In this document: piece by piece, positions 5,893 to 11,760 of the stretch
Layout of the letters: each line of letters begins with the position of its first letter
How positions within the stretch are numbered: the first letter of the stretch is position 1
Assembly: GCA_023251595.1 (NCBI GenBank)
Contig: JAHEYM010000080.1
Coordinates: 1-11,760 of the forward strand
Length of the DNA stretch: 11,760 nucleotides
Origin: Bacteroidota bacterium
GTDB lineage: Bacteria > Bacteroidota > Bacteroidia > AKYH767-A > JABDAW01
Reading direction: 5' to 3'
The notes under the pieces: generated by a model
Told to the model about the DNA's origin: nothing
The model's database searches: none
The model's input: the letters and a program-made list of their open reading frames with translations, nothing else
Program-made: the position numbers and the translations under genes

Positions 5893-6654
5893 ATGAGAAT
5901 CAGAATTGCCGCAGCTAATTGGAAATTAAATCAATCATATTCAGAAGGAATTAATCTGGCGAATTCAATCACAAATCTTCTAGGGAATTTTTCAGATGAA
6001 AGCACAAAAATTATTCTTGCAACTCCATTCATCCATCTTCATGGAATAGCAGAGATTTTTAAAAGGGCATTCGGGCTTCATGTCGCTGCTCAAAATTGCA
6101 GTCTATATACCTCCGGTGCTTTTACGGGTGAAGTTTCCGCAGAGATGATCCGTTCTACCGGCGCTGAATATGTAATTCTTGGCCACTCGGAACGAAGAAA
6201 TATTTTTGGTGAAACGGATGAGATGATCGCGCAGAAGATTAAACTCGCATTAGCTGCCGGACTGAATCCAATCTTTTGTTGTGGCGAAAAACTTGAAGAA
6301 AGAAATCAATCGCATCACTTTCAGGTAGTGAGAAATCAGTTAATGATTGCATTAAAGGATCTCACTCCGCAACAAGTTTCCGAGATCGTTATTGCATACG
6401 AACCCGTTTGGGCTATAGGCACAGGTCTCACAGCTACACCCGATGAAGCACAGGAGATGCACAAATTTATCCGCTCCGAAATTGCAACATTCGCAGGGGC
6501 AAGTCAGGCAGAAAGCATTTCAATTCTTTACGGTGGAAGTTGCAATGCCAAAAATGCCTCTACCCTTTTTGCCATGCCCGACGTGGATGGTGGACTTATC
6601 GGTGGTGCTTCTTTGATCGCTGAAGACTTCATCAAAATTGTGCATTCCCTCTGA
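5893..6654 (+). CDS. tpiA: Triosephosphate isomerase
   Basis: A 253-residue TIM-barrel enzyme that interconverts dihydroxyacetone phosphate and glyceraldehyde 3-phosphate in glycolysis and gluconeogenesis. All key residues are present: Asn9 and Lys11 (AANWK), His98 in ILGHSERR, Glu170 in AYEPVWAIGTG with the mobile loop behind it (171-178), and the phosphate-binding LYGGS (212-216) and GGLIGGAS (233-240). Length is typical. The start ATG is preceded by GAGG about 6 bases upstream, one of the few Shine-Dalgarno-like sites in this window. It lies 24 bp after the ComB-like gene, so co-transcription is likely. Confidence 0.97.
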   Translation: MRIRIAAANWKLNQSYSEGINLANSITNLLGNFSDESTKIILATPFIHLHGIAEIFKRAFGLHVAAQNCSLYTSGAFTGEVSAEMIRSTGAEYVILGHSERRNIFGETDEMIAQKIKLALAAGLNPIFCCGEKLEERNQSHHFQVVRNQLMIALKDLTPQQVSEIVIAYEPVWAIGTGLTATPDEAQEMHKFIRSEIATFAGASQAESISILYGGSCNAKNASTLFAMPDVDGGLIGGASLIAEDFIKIVHSL

Positions 6655-6675
6655 GGATAAATTGTTTATATCCTC
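6653..6675 (+). terminator. Weak hairpin at the tpiA stop codon
   Basis: GAGGATA (6653-6659, overlapping the TGA stop at 6652-6654) pairs perfectly with TATCCTC (6669-6675) around a 9-base loop. The stem is short and AT-rich and only TTAGA follows, so terminator function is uncertain. Confidence 0.35.
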
Positions 6676-6700
6676 TTAGACCACCATCTATTTTCCTACG

Positions 6701-6729
6701 TTGTTGTTAAATCAATTTAACTATCTTTG
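6701..6729 (+). promoter_or_regulatory. Promoter of the giant gene and plsY: TTG, 18 bp, TATCTTTG
   Basis: TATCTTTG (6722-6729) is a perfect TAnnTTTG box, with TTG at 6701-6703 placed 18 bp upstream, within the Bacteroidota -33/-7 spacing. This is the best promoter in the window. The predicted start of transcription (about 6733-6736) lies just before the ATG at 6740. Confidence 0.65.
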
Positions 6730-6739
6730 TACTTCGACA

Positions 6740-9700
6740 ATGTGGAAAGCTCATCCAACTATGAACCGTTTATCATCTATTTCATTTTTGCCTTTTCGTC
6801 GTCTCCTTTGTTTGGTCTTTTGTTTTACGATCGCGTTCCTTTTTGTTTTTCAACATAAATCATTTTCTCAGGTTACCATTAAAAGTTTTAGTGCCGATGC
6901 TACAAAGTTTGTAAACGAAATGCAAACTTTTCTTGAGGAAACAAACAAAGAAGAAGCTGCAGATGTCATGGCGGAATTTAACGCGATCTGGAAAGGTCCT
7001 GCCAGAAATCCTAAAGATGAAGAAGCAATGTATAAGCAAGCGAACGCTGTACTTGCGAAAAGAATGAAAGATATTCCCGGATTCAATTATACATACAGTT
7101 CGGCAAGTACCAAACTTTCTCCCTCACAGATGGAAGCGGTTTACCGAACTGCCAATTCGATGCTGAAGAAGAGAATGAAGGCATTTCCCGATTTCAAAAA
7201 TTATCTATATACATTAATCAGTGTTGTACAATCAAATCAACCTGATAATAGTTTTTTCGGTTGGCAATCCTCTCTCGATAAATTATTGACCGGTTCAAAT
7301 AAATATTATACACAATATATTAATATTTGCAACAACCTTTTCCTCACGAATACACTCTTCACTACCTCTTCAACACGTTGGGTTTCGGACAATAATAATT
7401 ACACTTTCGATTTCGATTCCATTCCGAAAATTTTATTTCCTGATTTGAATTTAACGGATTATTCCAAAGGAGACAGTTCAGTTATATATAAAACAAAAGG
7501 AATTTATTATCCGACGAAAGCTTTGTTTTATGGTGAAGGCGGAAAAATTAATTTCTTAAGAGGAGGACTAAGTCCCGACACAGTTTACGCATTTCTTAGT
7601 AAATACAGTATTGACGTTTCCGGATTTGAGTGGATCGCAGATTCCTGTGTATTCTATCACAAAGGATATTTCAACAATCCGTTAATCGGCAGATTGACCG
7701 ATAAACTTTTGGCTAACGTCACCCCCGAAAATGCAACTTATCCCCGTTTTGAATCTTATAATAAACGTCTTCAGATTAAAGAGATTCAAAGAGGCATCGA
7801 CTTCATCGGCGGATTTTCCATGCATGGTTCACGAATGCAGGGATCGGGCAGTAAAGATCAGGATGCATATCTTGTCTTCTATCGGGAGAAAAAACCATTC
7901 TTAATCGCAGCTTCTAAAAGTTTTAATGTGAAGCCGGATAAAATTACTTCCTCAAGAGCTGCAATCACTTTTTATTACGACAAGGATTCTATATATCATC
8001 CCGGCGTCGAGTTCAAATATATAAATGCCGAAAGGGAGCTCGCTTTGATTCGCTCAGATGAAGGAATGGGAAAAACGCCATACTTCGATTCATATCATCA
8101 TCTTGATCTTTATTTCGATGTATTGTACTGGAAAATTGATGATCCTGTTATGGCGCTTAAAATGTTATCCAGTAGCGGTGAAGCGTTTGCAAACTTTGAG
8201 TCTTCCGACTATTATCGTGACTATAGGTTTAATAAAATTCAAGGTATCTCAGACGTACATCCTTTCGTGAAAATTAAAAATTTTATAGATAAAATCGGAA
8301 GTAAAGAATTCTATGCGCAGGATCTTGCGAGCGACATGAGAGTTGATATAACCAGTATGCGGAATTTTCTTATATCGCTTGCCAATCAGGGATTTGTTTT
8401 ATATGATTTATCTACAGATAAGGTAACAGTAAAAGATCGTCTTCAATATTACCTGAATGCTAAAATAGGGAAAACAGATTATGACGTAATTCTTTTTGAA
8501 TCCAGTATCGTCAATAAACCTAATGCCAGTCTCAGTCTTCTTAATTTCGATATCGACATGGTAGGCGTTAAACAGGTTTTTCTTTCTGATTCTCAAAATG
8601 TATATTGTATCCCGAAAGAAAGTCATATCACCGTAAAGAAAAACAGAAATTTTGATTTTGCAGGTGTGGTGAAAGCCGGGCGTTTTGATTTTTACGGGAA
8701 GAATTTCAGCTTCGATTATGATAATTTTAAAATTAATCTTGATAATGTCGATTCATTGCGAATCAAAGTAGAAGCATTTAAACCGGATTCATCCGGACGA
8801 TATCCTCTGGTTTACGTGAAGAGCGTATTAAGAAATATTACAGGCGATTTGTTGATCGATCAACCGTTTAATAAATCCGGGGTGAAAGATTATCCCGAAT
8901 ATCCCATATTTAATTCCAAGAAAGATTCTTATGTTTATTACGATTATAAATCTATTCAGCAGGGAGTATATACAAAAGATAATTTCTATTTCCACCTCAC
9001 TCCCTTCTCTATCGATTCGCTCGATAACTTTACACGAGAAGGTCTTGCATTCGGCGGATCTCTCGTTTCAGCCGACATTTTTCCGGAATTTAAAGATACA
9101 CTCAAACTTCAACCCGATTACTCTCTTGGACTTATCCGACAAACGCCCCCGGGTGGTTTTCCCGCATATAAAGGCAAAGGAACTTATTTCAAAACCATCA
9201 ATCTCAGCAATCGCGGACTTCTTGGTGATGGTGTGCTTAAATATCTTTCTTCAACTACGACTTCCAATAATTTTGTATTTTTTCCTGATTCTACCAATGC
9301 GACAGCACAAAGTTATATTGTCGATAAAGGCGTTCTGAGTGGCACCGAATATCCTGCCGTGAAAGTATCAGACGTCGGAATTCATTGGAAACCTTACGAG
9401 GATGTAATGTTTGTTTTCGGACAAAAACAAATCTTTGATTTCTATGAAGGTCAGGCTACTTTTAAAGGAGATCTTGAACTGGCACCAAAAGGACTTGCAG
9501 GGCATGGGATAATGAATTTTGCTGAGTCGGATCTGGAAGCAAAATTATTTAAATATCAGGAAAATAAATTCCGTTCCGATACAGCCGATTTTCGAATCAA
9601 TGCAAAAGCTGAATCACAACTTGCGTTCGAAGCAAAAAATATGCAGGCTGATATCGACTTTACAAAGCGCTCGGGTGAATTTAAATCAAATGGTGGTATT

Positions 9701-11371
9701 TCACCGGTGAAATTTCCGATTAATCAGTATATTTGTTTTATAGATAAGTTCACCTGGTTAATGGATCAGAAAAGTATTAAAATGGCTTCCAGTCAGGCTG
9801 TGGCGGGAAGCGAGAATGCTGTCAGTTTGCAGGGTTCTCAATTTATTTCTGTTCACCCCGATCAGGACTCGTTACGATTTGTAGCACCGGAAGCCGAATA
9901 TAATTATGGTGAATTTATCATACGTGCGAAAGGCGTGCAATATATTGTAGTAGCCGATGCTTCAATATTCCCTGATAGCGGAAATGTGCTCGTACGACGA
10001 AAGGCAAACATGGACCCGTTTTCAAATGCTAAAATTATTGCCAACAATGTGACCAAGTATCACAACATGTATAACGGCGAATTAAAAATTGCAAGCAGAA
10101 AAAGCTATTCCGGTACAGCCGATTATGATTTCATCGATCAGACAAAAACCAAGGAGGTTATTCACTTTACTTCTATTGGTGTGGATACTGCACTTCAGAC
10201 AACCGCTGTGGGCGCAATTTCTGATACCACATTCTCCCTCGGTGCCCAATTTTTATATAAGGGAGACGTCGAATTGCAGGCATCACGTCAATTCCTTAAT
10301 TTCAAAGGATTTTCCAAATTAAAATATATGTGCGATCCGATGAAACCGGATTGGTTTTCATTTAATGGCGGTATTAATCCAACTTCCATCTCTATTCCAA
10401 TTTCGTCAAAGTTGAGGGATGATAAAGGAGGAGTTGTTTCTGCCGGAATTCTGCTTGCAGCTGATACTACAATCATATATCCCGCATTCCTCTCCTCAAA
10501 ATTAAGATCAGCAGATATTGATATTATTTCCGCGGATGGAAATCTTATATATGATAAAGATGCAAAAGAATACAGGATTGCTCCGGCAGATAAATTATTA
10601 AACAATGCACTCCCCGGAAACCTGGTCAGTCTTAAAACAAAAGATTGTGAAATTTATGGTGAAGGGAAAATAAATATTGGCGGGAATCTTGGACAGGTTA
10701 AAATGAATACGGTTGGAAATGCAACCTATAAACCGGCGAATCACAATGCAAATATGGATCTCCTCCTCATCCTCGATTTCTTCTTCAACGAGGATGCAAT
10801 GAAAATAATGGCTGACCATATTCTGTCAACGGCGATACTCACACCTACAAACGACAACCGTCCGACTTATGAAAAAGGAATGGCAGAATTAGTCGGCAAA
10901 GAAAAAGCAGGTCAATTAATTTCCGAAATGAACCTCTACGGTGCATATAAAAAATTCCCGCAGGAATTAAATCAGAGTATTTTCTTCACTGATTTGAAAA
11001 TGGCATATAAACCTGAATATAAATCATTCAGGAGTTCCGGATTAATTGGCGTAGGAAATATATTAAAGACACAGGTTAATCGTCAGGTTGGGGGTACGAT
11101 CGAAGTGATGCGGAAACGCAGTGGTGATGTCCTTAATATATATTTAGAGCTCGATGGAGCCAACTGGTATTTCTTTAGCTATACAAGAGGTGTGATGCAA
11201 GCCATTTCTTCAAACGAGGCATTCAATAAGATCATCAGGGAAATGAAACCTGAGAAAAAAATTGCTAAAACAGACGACAATAAAAATCTTTATCAATTCA
11301 TGCTTTCAACCGAACGCAAGAAAAATGATTTTATCAAGAAAACATTTGATAAGGAAGATGAGGAGAAATAA
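6740..11371 (+). CDS. Giant exported Bacteroidota protein of unknown function
   Basis: A 1,543-residue protein that I recognise only as a conserved large hypothetical of Bacteroidota. Residues 1-44 are a signal peptide (basic LPFRR, hydrophobic core about 22-37, likely cut after SFSQ), so it acts outside the cytoplasm. Next comes a helical region with a duplicated motif YxxANxxLxKRMKxxPxF (97-117 and 134-155). Residues 515-570 resemble a winged helix. From about 600 onward it is mostly predicted beta strand, with repeated modules: GLxGxG patterns at 812-849 and 904-940, and NGGI(S/N)P near 984 and 1209. The last 40 residues are highly charged. I see no catalytic motif, lipobox, SusC/D feature, outer-membrane barrel end or type IX sorting domain. 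The open frame extends to a TTG at 6701, but that TTG fits the promoter; ATG 6761 is an alternative that gives a shorter signal peptide. It overlaps plsY by one base. A role in envelope or lipid handling is inference only. Confidence 0.85.
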   Translation: MWKAHPTMNRLSSISFLPFRRLLCLVFCFTIAFLFVFQHKSFSQVTIKSFSADATKFVNEMQTFLEETNKEEAADVMAEFNAIWKGPARNPKDEEAMYKQANAVLAKRMKDIPGFNYTYSSASTKLSPSQMEAVYRTANSMLKKRMKAFPDFKNYLYTLISVVQSNQPDNSFFGWQSSLDKLLTGSNKYYTQYINICNNLFLTNTLFTTSSTRWVSDNNNYTFDFDSIPKILFPDLNLTDYSKGDSSVIYKTKGIYYPTKALFYGEGGKINFLRGGLSPDTVYAFLSKYSIDVSGFEWIADSCVFYHKGYFNNPLIGRLTDKLLANVTPENATYPRFESYNKRLQIKEIQRGIDFIGGFSMHGSRMQGSGSKDQDAYLVFYREKKPFLIAASKSFNVKPDKITSSRAAITFYYDKDSIYHPGVEFKYINAERELALIRSDEGMGKTPYFDSYHHLDLYFDVLYWKIDDPVMALKMLSSSGEAFANFESSDYYRDYRFNKIQGISDVHPFVKIKNFIDKIGSKEFYAQDLASDMRVDITSMRNFLISLANQGFVLYDLSTDKVTVKDRLQYYLNAKIGKTDYDVILFESSIVNKPNASLSLLNFDIDMVGVKQVFLSDSQNVYCIPKESHITVKKNRNFDFAGVVKAGRFDFYGKNFSFDYDNFKINLDNVDSLRIKVEAFKPDSSGRYPLVYVKSVLRNITGDLLIDQPFNKSGVKDYPEYPIFNSKKDSYVYYDYKSIQQGVYTKDNFYFHLTPFSIDSLDNFTREGLAFGGSLVSADIFPEFKDTLKLQPDYSLGLIRQTPPGGFPAYKGKGTYFKTINLSNRGLLGDGVLKYLSSTTTSNNFVFFPDSTNATAQSYIVDKGVLSGTEYPAVKVSDVGIHWKPYEDVMFVFGQKQIFDFYEGQATFKGDLELAPKGLAGHGIMNFAESDLEAKLFKYQENKFRSDTADFRINAKAESQLAFEAKNMQADIDFTKRSGEFKSNGGISPVKFPINQYICFIDKFTWLMDQKSIKMASSQAVAGSENAVSLQGSQFISVHPDQDSLRFVAPEAEYNYGEFIIRAKGVQYIVVADASIFPDSGNVLVRRKANMDPFSNAKIIANNVTKYHNMYNGELKIASRKSYSGTADYDFIDQTKTKEVIHFTSIGVDTALQTTAVGAISDTTFSLGAQFLYKGDVELQASRQFLNFKGFSKLKYMCDPMKPDWFSFNGGINPTSISIPISSKLRDDKGGVVSAGILLAADTTIIYPAFLSSKLRSADIDIISADGNLIYDKDAKEYRIAPADKLLNNALPGNLVSLKTKDCEIYGEGKINIGGNLGQVKMNTVGNATYKPANHNANMDLLLILDFFFNEDAMKIMADHILSTAILTPTNDNRPTYEKGMAELVGKEKAGQLISEMNLYGAYKKFPQELNQSIFFTDLKMAYKPEYKSFRSSGLIGVGNILKTQVNRQVGGTIEVMRKRSGDVLNIYLELDGANWYFFSYTRGVMQAISSNEAFNKIIREMKPEKKIAKTDDNKNLYQFMLSTERKKNDFIKKTFDKEDEEK
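11361..11365 (+). promoter_or_regulatory. Strong ribosome-binding site (AGGAG) for plsY
   Basis: AGGAG lies 5 bases before the plsY ATG, inside the last codons of the giant gene. It is the best Shine-Dalgarno sequence in a window where most starts have none, and it fits re-initiation at the TAATG junction. Confidence 0.75.
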
Positions 11372-11760
11372 TGGAAATCGGAAGTATTTCGCTGATTATT
11401 GTATTTGCATATCTGCTCGGATCAATTCCCTCAGCTGTCTGGATAGGTAAATTTTTTTTCAATGAGGACGTCCGTAAGCACGGAAGTGGCAACGCCGGTG
11501 CAACAAACACGATCCGTGTTTTAGGAGTGAAGGCAGGAGTTGTTGTCCTGCTAATGGATATGCTCAAAGGATTTTGTGCCGTCACACTTTCCTATTTCCA
11601 ACATACATATATACCTCTTACAAATGAATTTCAGAACCTTCAAATATTATTGGGTTGTCTTGCGCTTATCGGACATATATTTCCCGTATTTGCCGATTTT
11701 CGCGGTGGCAAAGGAGTTGCGACACTGACAGGTATCATGGTAGCAATCCATCCGATGACT
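11371..11760 (+). CDS. plsY: Glycerol-3-phosphate acyltransferase PlsY, N-terminal part (cut by window edge)
   Basis: The first 130 residues of PlsY, a polytopic inner-membrane enzyme that moves an acyl chain from acyl-phosphate to glycerol 3-phosphate, the first step of phospholipid synthesis in many bacteria. Seen: a first membrane segment (about 4-26) with YLLGSIPSA, the motif RKHGSGNAGATNTIRVLG (35-52), MDMLKG (62-67) and the glycine-rich phosphate-binding stretch GHIFPVFADFRGGKGVAT (101-118). The remainder, normally 70-100 residues, is beyond the edge. The start overlaps the stop of the giant gene (TAATG) behind an AGGAG site, so the two should be translated together. PlsX, its usual partner, is not in the window. 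Confidence 0.96.
   Translation, partial: MEIGSISLIIVFAYLLGSIPSAVWIGKFFFNEDVRKHGSGNAGATNTIRVLGVKAGVVVLLMDMLKGFCAVTLSYFQHTYIPLTNEFQNLQILLGCLALIGHIFPVFADFRGGKGVATLTGIMVAIHPMT

Noticed and set aside
6701..6739. TTG start 13 codons earlier for the giant protein
   Set aside because: The TTG fits the -33 promoter element, and the extra residues would precede the likely transcription start and spoil the signal peptide.
8931..9338. 135-codon plus-strand frame inside the giant gene
   Set aside because: It is a shifted reading of a long intact frame; the composition (runs of I, L and F from AT-rich codons) is typical of a shadow.

Overview
The window is about 11.8 kb of a Bacteroidota chromosome. Three things point there: the ftsH / rsfS / birA neighbourhood, TAnnTTTG promoter boxes in place of sigma70 boxes, and starts that mostly lack a Shine-Dalgarno sequence. 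The intergenic gaps are filled with short low-complexity repeats of a kind often seen in this phylum. The genus cannot be told from the sequence. No RNA gene, insertion sequence, phage gene or CRISPR array is visible.

Layout. Positions 1-828 (minus) hold the start of ftsH (membrane AAA+ protease, cut by the window edge) downstream of rsfS (ribosome silencing factor). Biotin-protein ligase birA (904-1677, plus) diverges from rsfS across a 75-bp gap with two facing promoter boxes. A 456-bp gap with no convincing gene follows, made of repeat modules and two imperfect inverted repeats, then a small SRPBCC-fold gene on the minus strand (2134-2535). A 264-bp repeat-rich gap leads into a plus-strand run: a GT4-like glycosyltransferase (2800-3897), gcvT (3973-5070), a ComB-like phosphatase (5125-5868), tpiA (5893-6654), a very large exported protein of unknown function (6740-11371) and the start of plsY (11371 onward, cut by the edge).

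How the genes fit together. Most are housekeeping: membrane proteolysis, translation silencing, biotinylation, the glycine cleavage system, glycolysis and phospholipid synthesis. The comB-tpiA pair (24-bp gap) is probably co-transcribed. The giant protein and plsY share the junction TAATG behind a good Shine-Dalgarno sequence, so they are very likely translationally coupled; this ties the unknown exported protein to envelope lipid synthesis.

The best candidate for undescribed biology is this roughly 1,540-residue exported protein. It is rich in predicted beta structure, has internal duplications and carries a segment resembling a winged helix. The second theme is the variety of intergenic repeats, which supply leaders, a stop codon and possible RNA structures to the flanking genes.
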